Source of the DNA: SZAS-103 sp036496805
Lineage (GTDB): Bacteria; Pseudomonadota; Gammaproteobacteria; Xanthomonadales; Xanthomonadaceae
Length of the DNA stretch: 64,000 nt
Assembly: GCA_036496805.1 (NCBI GenBank)
Contig: DASXKN010000012.1
Location: 36,313-100,312, forward strand
Direction: 5' to 3'
Shown here: piece by piece, positions 46,271 to 55,917 of the stretch
How the letters are laid out: every line of letters begins with the position of its first letter
Numbering within the stretch: position 1 is the first letter of the stretch
Notes under the pieces: generated by a model
Databases searched by the model: none
Told to the model about the DNA's origin: nothing
The model's input: only the letters and a program-made list of their open reading frames with translations
Translations under genes and position numbers: made by a program

Positions 46271-48294
46271 AGACCGTCGCGATCGTGCAGGCACGCATGG
46301 GCTCGGCCCGTTTGCCGAACAAGGTGATGAAGCCGATCGGCGGCGTGCCGATGCTCGAGCTGCTGCTCGCGCGCCTGGCCAGGGCGAAGGAAGTCGACGA
46401 GATCGTCGTCGCGACATCCGTGGACCCGCGCAACCAGCCGCTGGCCGGGCACGTGCGCAAGCTCGGCTACGCCTGCGTGCAGGGCAGCGAGAACGACGTG
46501 CTCGACCGCTACCTCCAGGCGGCGCGCGCGCACGCGGCCGATGCGATCGTGCGGATCACGGGCGACTGCCCGCTGGTCGATCCGGCGATCGTGGACGAGG
46601 CCATTCGCCGATTCAAGGCCGCGGGCGTGGACTACTTCAGCAACGTGCAGCCGCCGACCTGGCCGGACGGCCTCGACACCGAGGTCTTCACGCGCCAGGC
46701 GCTGGAACGTGCGGTGGTCGAAACCGGTTCGCCGCGCGATCGCGAGCACGTCACGCCGTACCTGCGCGAATCCGGGCGCTTCAGCGTGGGCAGCATGCAG
46801 GACAGCGAGGACCATTCCGCCCTGCGCTGGACGGTGGACGAGCAGGCGGACTTCGATGTCGTGACGGCCGTGTTCGCGCACTTTGCGCCGGACATCCATT
46901 TCTCGTGGCGGCAGGTGCTGGAACTCCAGCATACGCAACCGCAGATCTTCACTTCCAACCAGCACGCGTCACGCAACGAGGGAGCGGCGATGGGAACCGG
47001 CCCAAAACTCTGGAAGCGCGCGAAGCAGGTCATCCCGGGCGGCAACATGCTGCTGTCCAAGCGCGCCGAGATGTTCCTGCCGGAGCAATGGCCGGCCTAT
47101 TTCAGCCGCGCGAAAGGCTGCCGGGTCTGGGACCTGGACGGCAATGAATTCATCGACATGTCGCTGATGGGGATCGGCACGAATTCGCTGGGTTACGGCC
47201 ATCCGGAAGTCGACGAAGCGGTGCGTCGGACGGTCGATGCCGGCAACATGTCGACGCTCAATTGCCCGGAGGAAGTGCACCTCGTCGAGAAACTGCTCGA
47301 ACTGCATCCGTGGGCCGACATGGGGCGGCTCGCGCGCACGGGAGGCGAGGCGAACGCAGTCGCCATCCGCATTGCGCGCGCCGCGTCGGGCAAGGACAAC
47401 GTGGCGGTATGCGGCTACCACGGCTGGCACGACTGGTACCTGTCGGCGAACCTCGGCGACGAGCAGAACCTGGCCGGCCACCTGCTGCCGGGGCTGGAGC
47501 CGAACGGCGTGCCGAGGAACCTGCGCGGCACGGTGTTCCCCTTCAGCTACAACAACTACGCCGAGCTCGAGGCGCTGGTCGCGCAACACGACATCGGCGT
47601 CATCAAGATGGAAGTCGTGCGCAACATGGGGCCGGAAGACGGCTTCCTGCACAAGGTGCGCAAGCTCGCGACCGATCGCGGCATCGTGCTGGTATTCGAC
47701 GAATGCACCTCGGGGTTCCGCCAGTCATTCGGCGGCCTGCACAAGCTGCACGGCGTCGAACCCGACATGGCGATGTTCGGCAAGGCATTGGGCAACGGCT
47801 ATGCGATCACCGCGGCGATCGGACGGCGCGAGGTGATGGAAGCCGCGCAGACGAGCTTCATCAGCAGCACCTTCTGGACCGAGCGGATCGGGCCGACCGC
47901 GGCGCTCAAGACGCTGGAAGTGATGGAACGCGTGAAGTCGTGGGAAACCATCACCGCGACCGGCCTGCAAATCCGGGAGCGCTGGCAGGCGCTCGCCGAA
48001 AAGCACGGCCTGCGGATCAGCCATTGGGGATTGCCATCGCTGGCCGGCTACACCTTCGAGGGTCGCGATCCGCTCGCCTACAAGACCCTCGTCACCCAGG
48101 AGATGCTCGCGAAGGGCTACCTCGCCGGCACCAGTGTCTACGCCTGCACCGAACATACGCCCGATATCGTCGACGGATACTTCGCGGCGCTCGATCCGGT
48201 GTTCGCCCTCGTCGCGGAATGCGAGCAGGGCAGGGACGTGATGTCCCTGCTGAAAGGTCCGGTCTGCCACTCCGGGTTCAAGCGGCTCAACTGA
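46267..48294 (+). CDS. Fused SpsF-like cytidylyltransferase and class III aminotransferase
   Basis: 675-residue two-enzyme protein. Residues ~1-235 are a CTP-transferase (SpsF/NeuA-like): VAIVQARMGSARLPNKVMK for CTP binding and RITGDCPLVDP for metal binding. Residues ~245-675 are a PLP aminotransferase of the glutamate-1-semialdehyde aminomutase family. It has an N-terminal IPGGNMLLSKRAEMFLPE, cofactor Asp in VLVFDECTSGFR and PLP lysine K506 in AMFGKALGNGY. Both halves look active. The first half could supply CMP-nonulosonate, since no separate pseF is in the window; the second may add an amino group to a sugar or substituent. Start 46267 overlaps the reductase stop; 46255 is possible. Confidence 0.85.
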   Translation: MKTVAIVQARMGSARLPNKVMKPIGGVPMLELLLARLARAKEVDEIVVATSVDPRNQPLAGHVRKLGYACVQGSENDVLDRYLQAARAHAADAIVRITGDCPLVDPAIVDEAIRRFKAAGVDYFSNVQPPTWPDGLDTEVFTRQALERAVVETGSPRDREHVTPYLRESGRFSVGSMQDSEDHSALRWTVDEQADFDVVTAVFAHFAPDIHFSWRQVLELQHTQPQIFTSNQHASRNEGAAMGTGPKLWKRAKQVIPGGNMLLSKRAEMFLPEQWPAYFSRAKGCRVWDLDGNEFIDMSLMGIGTNSLGYGHPEVDEAVRRTVDAGNMSTLNCPEEVHLVEKLLELHPWADMGRLARTGGEANAVAIRIARAASGKDNVAVCGYHGWHDWYLSANLGDEQNLAGHLLPGLEPNGVPRNLRGTVFPFSYNNYAELEALVAQHDIGVIKMEVVRNMGPEDGFLHKVRKLATDRGIVLVFDECTSGFRQSFGGLHKLHGVEPDMAMFGKALGNGYAITAAIGRREVMEAAQTSFISSTFWTERIGPTAALKTLEVMERVKSWETITATGLQIRERWQALAEKHGLRISHWGLPSLAGYTFEGRDPLAYKTLVTQEMLAKGYLAGTSVYACTEHTPDIVDGYFAALDPVFALVAECEQGRDVMSLLKGPVCHSGFKRLN

Positions 48295-48296
48295 CG

Positions 48297-49382
48297 ATGC
48301 TGGCGATCTTCCGCGCCGACGCATCGCTGCAGATCGGCAACGGCCACGTGATGCGCTGCCTGGCGCTGGCCGATGCCCTGCACGCGGCCGGCGTGGAATG
48401 CCGTTTCGTCTGTCGCGATCATCCTGGCCATCTTGGACGGCGCATCGAGCAGGAAGGCCATCGCCTGATCCTGCTCGGCGATGCGGCGACCGGACCGTCG
48501 GCGATGGATGCACGCCTCGCACACGCCGCATGGCTCGGATGCACGCAGCAGCAGGACGCCGATCAGACCACCGCGGCCCTGGAAGGCGACCGCGCGGACT
48601 GGTTGATCGTCGACCACTACGCGCTCGACGAGCGCTGGGAGCGCAGCCTGCGGCCGCATGCCGCGAGGGTCATGGTGATCGACGATCTCGCCGATCGTCG
48701 TCATGACTGCGGCCTGCTGCTCGACCAGAACCTCGGCCGCAACCAGGATGACTACGAGGGTCTTGTCCCGGCGCAGGCAAAGCGCCTGATCGGCCCGCGA
48801 TTCGCGCTGCTTCGCCCCGAATTCGCCCGCTGGCGCGACGACAGCCTGGCGAGGCGACACGAACCCGCGTTGCGGCGCATCCTGGTGTCGATGGGCGGCG
48901 TCGATGCGTCCAATGCCAGCGCCGAGGTGCTGCGCGCGCTGCAGTCGTGCGGACTGCCCGGGCAGGCGGCAGTGACCGTCGTGATGGGCGAGAATGCACC
49001 ATGGTTGTCGCAGGTGCGTGCGCTGGCGACGTGCATGACGTTCCCATGCGAGGTGCGATCGAACGTGCAGGACATGGCGCAACTGATGGCCGACAGCGAC
49101 CTCGCCATCGGCGCGGCCGGAAGCACGTCGTGGGAGCGCGCCTGTCTCGGCCTGCCTGCCATCGTGGTCGTCCAGGCGCGGAACCAGCGCGCGGGCGCCG
49201 AGGCGCTCGCTCATTGCGGCGCGGCGTCCATGATCGAAGCGGTCGACGACATCGGCACGCGCTTGCCCGCATTGCTCGCCGGTTTCGCGGATGCCGCGCG
49301 GTTGCAGGCGATGTCGATGGCCGGCCGCGAGCTCGTCGACGGCATGGGCGTTTCGCGGGTTGCAAGGGAGCTGGTCGGGTGA
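48297..49382 (+). CDS. pseG: UDP-2,4-diacetamido-2,4,6-trideoxy-beta-L-altropyranose hydrolase, PseG
   Basis: 361-residue GT-B-fold hydrolase that removes UDP in pseudaminic acid synthesis. N-terminal ADASLQIGNGHVMRCLALAD is the PseG signature; VMVIDDLADR and LLDQNLGRN follow, and the C-terminal nucleotide-binding region is IGAAGSTSWERACLGLP. The start is ATG 48297. It overlaps pseH by GTGA. Confidence 0.93.
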   Translation: MLAIFRADASLQIGNGHVMRCLALADALHAAGVECRFVCRDHPGHLGRRIEQEGHRLILLGDAATGPSAMDARLAHAAWLGCTQQQDADQTTAALEGDRADWLIVDHYALDERWERSLRPHAARVMVIDDLADRRHDCGLLLDQNLGRNQDDYEGLVPAQAKRLIGPRFALLRPEFARWRDDSLARRHEPALRRILVSMGGVDASNASAEVLRALQSCGLPGQAAVTVVMGENAPWLSQVRALATCMTFPCEVRSNVQDMAQLMADSDLAIGAAGSTSWERACLGLPAIVVVQARNQRAGAEALAHCGAASMIEAVDDIGTRLPALLAGFADAARLQAMSMAGRELVDGMGVSRVARELVG

Positions 49383-49915
49383 GTGGGCACGTGACCCGGT
49401 CGTCGAAGTTGCGGCGCATGCTGGAAGCGGACCTGTCGCTCGTGCTCGCATGGCGCAACCATTCCGACGTCCGCCGCTGGATGTTCACGAGCCACGAGAT
49501 CGGCATCGACGAACACGAGCGCTGGTTCCACGCCATCGTCAGCGACCCTGCGAGGCATCCGCTGATCTTCGAGATGGATGGCTCTCCGCAGGGCTTCGTC
49601 CAGATCGGTCCGGTGGCTGCGGGAGGCAATGCCGCGTGGGGTTTCTACCTCGCGCCGGATGCCCCGAAAGGTTGCGGCCGATCGCTCGGCGAAGCGACGC
49701 TGGCATACGCGTTCGACGACCTCGGCCTGCACAAGCTGTCCGGGGAAGTCCTGGCGTTCAACGAGGCGTCGCTGAAGTTCCATCGCCATCTCGGCTTCAG
49801 GGAGGAAGGCCTGATGGTCGAACAGCACTTCGGCGACGGCCGCTACCACGATGTCGTCCGCTTCGGATTGCTCGCGGCGCAGTGGCGCGATCACCGTGCC
49901 GGGAAGAACGCATGA
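49379..49915 (+). CDS. pseH: GNAT N-acetyltransferase, PseH
   Basis: 178-residue acetyltransferase that N-acetylates the 4-amino sugar before PseG. GNAT motifs are visible: LVLAWRNHSDVRRWMF, the acetyl-CoA loop GCGRSLGEA and the tail NEASLKFHRHLGFREEG. The start is read as GTG at 49379, overlapping the pseG stop; a later GTG at 49391 is possible. Overlaps pseI by ATGA. Confidence 0.9.
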   Translation: MSGHVTRSSKLRRMLEADLSLVLAWRNHSDVRRWMFTSHEIGIDEHERWFHAIVSDPARHPLIFEMDGSPQGFVQIGPVAAGGNAAWGFYLAPDAPKGCGRSLGEATLAYAFDDLGLHKLSGEVLAFNEASLKFHRHLGFREEGLMVEQHFGDGRYHDVVRFGLLAAQWRDHRAGKNA

Positions 49916-50967
49916 GCCAGAAGGAGTTCGCCATCGCCGGATGCCGGATCGCAGCGGATGCGCCGCCTTACGTGATCGCCGAGCTGTCCGCCAATCACAA
50001 CGGCCGGCTGGAGACGGCGCTGCGCATCGTAGAGGAAGCGAAGAAGGCGGGCGCGGATGCGGTCAAGCTGCAGACCTACCGGCCCGACACCATCACCCTC
50101 GATTGCGACGACGAGGATTTCCGCATCCGCGGTGGCCTGTGGGACGGGCGCACGCTCTACGAGCTGTACCAGCAGGCGCACATGCCCTGGGAATGGCACG
50201 AGCCGCTGTTCGATCATGCCCGCAGGCTGGGCATCGCGATGTTCAGTTCGCCCTTCGACACCACGGCCGTGGACCTGCTCGAACGCCTTGGCGCGCCGGC
50301 CTACAAGATCGCCTCGTTCGAGGCGGTCGACCTGCCGCTGATCCGCTGCGTCGCCGCCACCGGCAAGCCGATGATCATCTCCACCGGCATGGCCGACGCC
50401 GACGAGATCGGCGAAGCCATCGCCGCAGCGCGCGCAGGCGGCTGCGAGGAACTGGCGATCCTGCATTGCGTCAGCGGCTATCCGGCGCCGGCGGGCGACT
50501 ACAACCTGCGCACCATTCCCGACATGGCGACGCGCTTCGGAGTCGTCGTCGGCCTGTCCGACCACACCCTGGACAACAGCACTGCCATCGCTGGCGTCGC
50601 CATGGGAGCGCGCATTATCGAGAAGCATTTCACCCTCGATCGCAGTGGCGGCGGACCCGACGACAGCTTCTCGCTGGAACCCGCCGAGCTGGCTGCCCTC
50701 TGCAAGGGCGTGCGCACGGCGTGGGAAGCGCTGGGCGCGATCGACTACGGTCGCAAGTCGAGCGAAGCCGGCAACGCCAAGTTCCGTCGCTCGCTGTACT
50801 ACGTCGCCGACCTGAAGGCCGGCGAGCAGGTGCCGGCCGATGCGATCCGCAGCGTGCGGCCCGGATACGGCCTGGCGCCGAAGCACATCGACCGCGTCAT
50901 CGGCAGGAGGCTGCGCAGGTCCGTCCGCGCCTGCACTCCCGTGGCCGCGGACGACTTCGAGGATTGA
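49912..50967 (+). CDS. pseI: Pseudaminic acid synthase, PseI
   Basis: 351-residue NeuB-family enzyme condensing the 6-deoxy-diacetamido-altrose with phosphoenolpyruvate. IAELSANHNGRLETAL and DAVKLQTYRPDTITLDC form the N-terminal barrel, SPFDTTAVDLLERLG and EKHFTLDRSGGGPDD are typical, and the C-terminal SAF (antifreeze-like) domain begins near residue 285. The SANHNG and DCDD forms fit PseI better than sialic acid synthase. Confidence 0.94.
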   Translation: MSQKEFAIAGCRIAADAPPYVIAELSANHNGRLETALRIVEEAKKAGADAVKLQTYRPDTITLDCDDEDFRIRGGLWDGRTLYELYQQAHMPWEWHEPLFDHARRLGIAMFSSPFDTTAVDLLERLGAPAYKIASFEAVDLPLIRCVAATGKPMIISTGMADADEIGEAIAAARAGGCEELAILHCVSGYPAPAGDYNLRTIPDMATRFGVVVGLSDHTLDNSTAIAGVAMGARIIEKHFTLDRSGGGPDDSFSLEPAELAALCKGVRTAWEALGAIDYGRKSSEAGNAKFRRSLYYVADLKAGEQVPADAIRSVRPGYGLAPKHIDRVIGRRLRRSVRACTPVAADDFED

Positions 50968-50995
50968 GCGACCGCATGCGCGATTCCGGGACGCC

Positions 50996-52084
50996 ATGGA
51001 TCGCGGCCATCCCGCGCCTGCGATGAGCGGACAGGCGCAAGGGCAGGCAGGCCAGGACGGCGCCGCGATCGTGTGGACGCCCCTGCAACAGGTCATGCTC
51101 ACCTCGATCCTGCGCGAGCAGGATCGGACGATCGACGTCCTCTTCCTGCGCGAAGGCACGCGTCTGCTCGACCACCTCGCGCAGCGCACGCGCAAGGTCG
51201 TCGTCGTTCCGGACCTCTCGTATTCGGTGCGGGCGATCGCTCGCTACCGCCGGACGTGCAACGATCTTCTCGCCCCGGAACTCGCCGGCCTTCGGCGGTA
51301 TCGATGCTACGCATGGACGCTCGAGAATCCGTTCGCGCGCTTCCTCTTCATGCGCCCGGACTGCGCAGCGATCCACCTGTTCGAGGACGGCGTGGGCACC
51401 TACAGCGATCCGGGGCGCTTTGCGTGGCGCTTCGGTCCGAAGCACGTCCTGGCGAAGTTCCTGATCGGCGTCGGCCTCAGGGATACGCACAGGCTTCGTC
51501 GCACGCCGATCGAGAAGCGCGCCGAGTTCAGCCTCCTCTACCCGGAGGCCTTCCGCGGCAAGGGCTTTCGACTCAAGGCGATCGATCGCGACTGCTATCG
51601 CCAGACCGTGCTCGAGACCGATGCGGCAGGCGCAGCCGTTCCGGGGCTTCCGGAAGGCGCGATCCTCTACCTGTCGTCCCCGATCGAGCTCAGCGACACG
51701 CAGAACGAGGACGCGCACGCGCATGCGCTGGGCCGCCTGCTCGAAACCGAACGCGACAGGGATCGCCCGATTTTCTGGAAACCGCATCCGCGCGCCAACC
51801 TCGACAGCGAAATGCGATGGATGCGCGCGGTTGCCGCAAGGCTCAAGGTCGCCATCGAGCCGCTGCCCGGTGGGTTGATCAGCGAGCAGATCGCGCTGGC
51901 GAACCGGGATGTCGGGATCAGCATCGTTTCCGCCCTCTCGAGTTCCCTCTACACTCTCAAGGCACTGGACATCGACCGTCATCGACTCGTATGCATCGAC
52001 TCGCCGCTGCTGCGTTCGCACGTCCACCTCATGCGCGACCTGTACGCCTTCTACCGCAGGATCGGGATCGAGGTGGTCGCTTGA
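50996..52084 (+). CDS. Polysialyltransferase-like glycosyltransferase, probable nonulosonate transferase
   Basis: 362 residues. The C-terminal half has IFWKPHPRANLDS, with the HP motif of bacterial sialyl/polysialyltransferases, and a later SIVSALSSSLYTLKALD motif carrying serines expected to bind CMP. The acidic segment IHLFEDGVGTYSD resembles the EDG region of the same enzymes. Directly after pseI, it is the best candidate for transferring the CMP-activated nonulosonic acid to the glycan. Start choice is uncertain; ATG 51023 is the alternative. Confidence 0.72.
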   Translation: MDRGHPAPAMSGQAQGQAGQDGAAIVWTPLQQVMLTSILREQDRTIDVLFLREGTRLLDHLAQRTRKVVVVPDLSYSVRAIARYRRTCNDLLAPELAGLRRYRCYAWTLENPFARFLFMRPDCAAIHLFEDGVGTYSDPGRFAWRFGPKHVLAKFLIGVGLRDTHRLRRTPIEKRAEFSLLYPEAFRGKGFRLKAIDRDCYRQTVLETDAAGAAVPGLPEGAILYLSSPIELSDTQNEDAHAHALGRLLETERDRDRPIFWKPHPRANLDSEMRWMRAVAARLKVAIEPLPGGLISEQIALANRDVGISIVSALSSSLYTLKALDIDRHRLVCIDSPLLRSHVHLMRDLYAFYRRIGIEVVA

Positions 52085-52115
52085 TCGCCGTGGGAAACGA
52101 CACGAGCCACGACGC

Positions 52116-53084
52116 ATGAGCGGCGCCAATCCGCAGGTCAGCGTCGTCGTGCCGCTCTACAACAAGGCCGCATGGGTTACGCGCTGCCTTGGATCGGTGC
52201 TCCGGCAGAGCTGGCGCGACTTCGAGATCCTCGTCGTCGACGACGGCTCGACGGATGCAAGCGTAGGCCTCGTCGAGGCCTTCGACGATCCCCGCATCGG
52301 CCTCATCCGCAAGCAGAACGGCGGGGCCGCATCAGCGAGGAACCGGGGCATGCGGTCGGCTTCCGGCGAATACATCGCGTTCATCGACGCGGACGACGAA
52401 TGGAATCCGGATCACCTTCAGGTGTTGCTGGCGGCGATGCACGCATATCCCGAAGCGGTGGCCGCGTGCGACGAATACCGTGGCGAAGGCTTCAGCTTCG
52501 CCGGCGGGATCGGCGGAGACGTCGTTCCGATCCCGGTCGCGTCGCTGCCGGAACCGGTGCGGAGCCACGGCTTCGACTACGTGCATCAATTGTGTGCCGG
52601 CCGGTTCGTCACCAGTTGCAGCAGTACCATGGTGCGCGCTTCGCTGTTGAGCGAGTGCGGGATCGAGTTCGACGAAACCCTGCGCAGGGGCGAGGACCTG
52701 AACTTCTGGGTCAGGCTTTCGCGTCAGGGGGACTTCGTGTACTGCGAGTTCGACGGCGCCAGGTATCACCGTGACGACGCGACGAGCGAGATGAACCGGC
52801 GGCGTGCGGGTGTCGAGCCGACGCCGGATATCTTCCGTGGATTGTCCGAGCAGGAGTTCGAGCCGGAAGAACTGGTGCATATCCGCAGGTTCCTTCGTCG
52901 CGAATACCTCAAGCAGGCCTTCCAGAATCGTGGCTTGCCCTTCGACGCGAAAGAGATGGTCCGTGGCGCGCTCTCGGGCAACAGTGCGGTCGATGGCCTC
53001 GCGTATCGCGCGGTGCGGTTCGCCCCCGAGCGGGCCATGGACGCGGCGAAGCGGGCCAGGAAGTGGCTGGGGCTGGGCGCATGA
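52116..53084 (+). CDS. Family 2 glycosyltransferase
   Basis: 322-residue GT-A enzyme. It starts with QVSVVVPLYNKAAWVTRCL, and the metal/nucleotide motif IDADDEW (DXD type) follows near residue 90. The acidic ED of RRGEDLNFWVRLS is the probable catalytic base. It adds one sugar of the repeat unit; donor unknown. 31 nt after the polysialyltransferase-like gene. Confidence 0.88.
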   Translation: MSGANPQVSVVVPLYNKAAWVTRCLGSVLRQSWRDFEILVVDDGSTDASVGLVEAFDDPRIGLIRKQNGGAASARNRGMRSASGEYIAFIDADDEWNPDHLQVLLAAMHAYPEAVAACDEYRGEGFSFAGGIGGDVVPIPVASLPEPVRSHGFDYVHQLCAGRFVTSCSSTMVRASLLSECGIEFDETLRRGEDLNFWVRLSRQGDFVYCEFDGARYHRDDATSEMNRRRAGVEPTPDIFRGLSEQEFEPEELVHIRRFLRREYLKQAFQNRGLPFDAKEMVRGALSGNSAVDGLAYRAVRFAPERAMDAAKRARKWLGLGA

Positions 53085-53175
53085 GCGCGCTCGGAAAAAC
53101 ATCCTTGCGCTGCGTCTCGCGAAAGCACGCGCGTTCCGCGCCGTTTGATGCAGGGCAACGAAGCGAAGGAACCGC

Positions 53176-53769
53176 ATGAACCTGCTCGTGGCCAGGCATT
53201 ACCTCGTCGAGATCGCGGCGCGCTGGCGCGGGCTATGGTGGCGGCTGCTCGCCGGCTCCGCGTCGGCCAGCGGGATCGGACGGGGCGCGCGCATCCACAG
53301 GGGATTCAACCTCGCGTTCTCGCGCGGCAGCCGGGGACTGGTCGTCGGCCCGGGACTGCATTGCCGGAGTTGGTGTTCGATCGTGGTCGATGGCGGCAGG
53401 CTTTCGATCGGGGACAACCTGTTCATGAACAACCGTTGCTCGCTCAATTGCCAGTCGCAGATCGAGATCGGCGACGACTGCCTGCTCGGCGAGGGCGTCG
53501 CGATCTACGACCACGACCACGATTTCTCCAAGCCGGAAAAATTCCGCCTCTCCGGTTTCCGGAGTGCGCCCGTGAAGATCGGAAACAACGTCTGGCTGGG
53601 CTCGAACGTGATCGTCCTGAAGGGCAGCACCATCGGCGACAACGTGGTGGTTGCGGCCAACTCCGTGATCAAGGGAGACGTTCCCGCCGACACCCTGGTC
53701 GTTCCATCAAGCCGGGACAAGCTCGTCCTGCTGCCGCTGCGCAAGCCTGGCGAAGCGCAGCGATCGTGA
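53176..53769 (+). CDS. Hexapeptide-repeat acyltransferase
   Basis: 197-residue left-handed beta-helix protein of the LbetaH family. Imperfect hexapeptide repeats run from ~55 to 175 (IGDNLFMNNRCSLNCQSQIE, IGNNVWLGSNVIVLKGSTIG), with the DHDHDF loop and catalytic-type histidines. It probably O- or N-acetylates a sugar in the repeat unit. An AAGGA ribosome-binding site precedes the ATG. Confidence 0.88.
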   Translation: MNLLVARHYLVEIAARWRGLWWRLLAGSASASGIGRGARIHRGFNLAFSRGSRGLVVGPGLHCRSWCSIVVDGGRLSIGDNLFMNNRCSLNCQSQIEIGDDCLLGEGVAIYDHDHDFSKPEKFRLSGFRSAPVKIGNNVWLGSNVIVLKGSTIGDNVVVAANSVIKGDVPADTLVVPSSRDKLVLLPLRKPGEAQRS

Positions 53770-53836
53770 ATCGAGGATCGACCGCATTCATCGGGTACCC
53801 TTTGACGGCACTTGCCAGGCCGCGGCAGGAAACGGA

Positions 53837-54994
53837 ATGACAGGGTCCGGCTCCGCACCCTCGCATCGAAAGCCGCTCAGGGTGACCCAGGTGCTCTATT
53901 CCGGCCTCGGCGGGCACGCGGGCGTCGCTTTCTCGCTGCTGCGGGCCGATGCCGGCAAGGCGTGGCAATCCTCGCTGCTGTTCGTCGGCACCGAGCCGGT
54001 ATTGCCGGAATACGGCGCGACCTGCGACGAGCTGAAGCTGCCTTTCCTGCACGTGCGGACGCGTCGCGGGAAACCCTGGCTGTCCTGGTTCGCCACCTTC
54101 CGCGCGCTGCGCAAGCTGCGGCCGGATGTCGTCATCCTGCACAGCGTGTCGTCGCTGCTGCCGGTCGTTTGCTATTGCCTGCTCTCCGGCGCCCGCCATG
54201 TGCCCGTGGAACACACGCCCCTGGGCATCAAGACGCGCGGCGAGCGCATTGCCAGCTCGCTGGCGCTGCGCCTGGCGAAGCGGGTCGTCGTGCTCTCCGA
54301 CGCCTATCGGGATGCGCTGCTCCGCGTGCATCGCGGGCGCAGGGCGGCCGCGAAGGTCGTCGTCATTCCAAACGGCATCGATGTCGCCGCGTGGGAACGG
54401 GCGCAGGAGCGCCGGGCCGACGGGAAGACGCGGATCGGCATGGCCGCGCGTTTTTCAGCCTTGAAACGGCAGGATGTCCTGGTCGAAGCACTGGCCAGCC
54501 TGCGAAAGCGGCGGCCCGAGGTGGACTGGCAGTTGAGCCTGGCCGGCGATGGCGAATGCCGCGAACGGGTCAGCGAACTCGCGGTTCGGCTCGGCTGCGC
54601 GGACGCGGTCGAATTGACCGGCAGCCTCGATCAGGACAGGCTCGTCGCGTGGTACCGGTCGCTGGACGTCTACGCCCACGCGTCGGAGGGCGAGGTGCTC
54701 AGCATCTCGATGCTGCAGGCCATGGCCATGCGTCTTCCGATCGTCGGCTCGCCGGTCGAGGGCATCCGCAACCTGCTGGTCGCCAACGGCGGGGAATTCG
54801 GCCTGCTTGCCGAAGGCAACACCGGCGAAGCATTCTCCGCGTGCATCGAGCGGCTCGTCGCTGAACCGTCGAAGGCCGCGGAGCTGGCCGATGCCGCGCT
54901 CGCGCGCGCCAGGGCCGCCTACAGCCAGGAAGCCATGTTCGATGCGTACCATTCATTGCTGAAGGACATCCGATCGTGGCCAGGAACATATTGA
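53837..54994 (+). CDS. Family 4 glycosyltransferase
   Basis: 385-residue GT-B retaining glycosyltransferase. The N-terminal domain starts LRVTQVLYSGLGGHAGVAFS. The nucleotide-binding half includes VIPNGIDVAAWER, GMAARFSALKRQDVLVEAL and SEGEVLSISMLQAMAMRLPI, whose Glu residues contact the donor. Donor and linkage are unknown. It overlaps the following epimerase gene by 19 nt. Confidence 0.9.
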   Translation: MTGSGSAPSHRKPLRVTQVLYSGLGGHAGVAFSLLRADAGKAWQSSLLFVGTEPVLPEYGATCDELKLPFLHVRTRRGKPWLSWFATFRALRKLRPDVVILHSVSSLLPVVCYCLLSGARHVPVEHTPLGIKTRGERIASSLALRLAKRVVVLSDAYRDALLRVHRGRRAAAKVVVIPNGIDVAAWERAQERRADGKTRIGMAARFSALKRQDVLVEALASLRKRRPEVDWQLSLAGDGECRERVSELAVRLGCADAVELTGSLDQDRLVAWYRSLDVYAHASEGEVLSISMLQAMAMRLPIVGSPVEGIRNLLVANGGEFGLLAEGNTGEAFSACIERLVAEPSKAAELADAALARARAAYSQEAMFDAYHSLLKDIRSWPGTY

Positions 54995-55917
54995 TCACCG
55001 GCGGTGCGGGCAACGTGGGCGGAAGCCTCGCGCGCCGGCTCGTCGAGGACCCCGAGAACCGGGTCGTCATCGTCGACAACCTGAGCACGGGATCGCGAGA
55101 AAAGCTTCCGGCCGCGCACTTGCGCAACTGGCAGTTCGTCAACGCCGACTGCAACCGCCTCGACGACATGATGCCGGTCATGTGCGCGACGAAATTCGAC
55201 TACGTCTTCCACTACGCGGCCGTGGTGGGCGTCAAGCGCACCCTCGAGTCGCCGAAGCTGGTGCTGGACGACGTGAAGGGCATCGAGAACGTGCTGGGAC
55301 TGGCGAAGGCGACCGGCGTGCGGCGCGTGTTCTATTCGTCCAGCTCGGAGGTGTACGGCGAGCCGGTGGAGTTTCCGCAGCGCGAGGCGACGACGCCGCT
55401 CAACTCGCGGCTGCCCTACGCGATCGTGAAGAACCTCGGCGAGGCCTACTTCCGTTCGTACCACCAGGAGTACGGACTGGAATACACCATCTTCCGGTTC
55501 TTCAACACCTACGGCCCGCTGCAGAGCACCGACTTCGTGGTGTCGCGTTTCATCGCGCAGGCGATCGCGAACGAGCGCATCACGATCTACGGCGACGGCA
55601 GCCAGACGCGCACCTTCTGCTACGTCGACGACAATCTCGACACGATCCAGAAGCTGCTCTACGACGGCATCGCCGTGAATGAAGTGATCAATGTCGGCAG
55701 CGATGTCGAGACGACCGTGCTCGCGCTGGCGCAGCGGATCAGGGACGTCGTCGGTTCGTCGTCGCCGATCGTCCACCTGCCGCCGCTCAAGGAAGGCGAC
55801 ATGACGCGGCGGCTCCCGGACGTGTCGCGGATGCGCGCCATCCTCGGACGCGAGCTGACATCGCTGGACGAGGGCATCGCGCGCACGGCGGAATTCCTGC
55901 GGGATCCGATGGCGTGA
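54976..55917 (+). CDS. NAD-dependent nucleotide-sugar epimerase/dehydratase
   Basis: 313 residues, extended SDR family. The Rossmann motif LITGGAGNVGGSLA is at residues 6-19, catalytic serines are in FYSSSSEVYGEP, and the YxxxK pair is YAIVKN. Closest in style to UDP-glucose 4-epimerase or dTDP-glucose dehydratase-like enzymes; the exact product is not certain. The start is GTG at 54976 inside the end of the preceding gene. It overlaps the next gene by GTGA. Confidence 0.85.
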   Translation: MARNILITGGAGNVGGSLARRLVEDPENRVVIVDNLSTGSREKLPAAHLRNWQFVNADCNRLDDMMPVMCATKFDYVFHYAAVVGVKRTLESPKLVLDDVKGIENVLGLAKATGVRRVFYSSSSEVYGEPVEFPQREATTPLNSRLPYAIVKNLGEAYFRSYHQEYGLEYTIFRFFNTYGPLQSTDFVVSRFIAQAIANERITIYGDGSQTRTFCYVDDNLDTIQKLLYDGIAVNEVINVGSDVETTVLALAQRIRDVVGSSSPIVHLPPLKEGDMTRRLPDVSRMRAILGRELTSLDEGIARTAEFLRDPMA

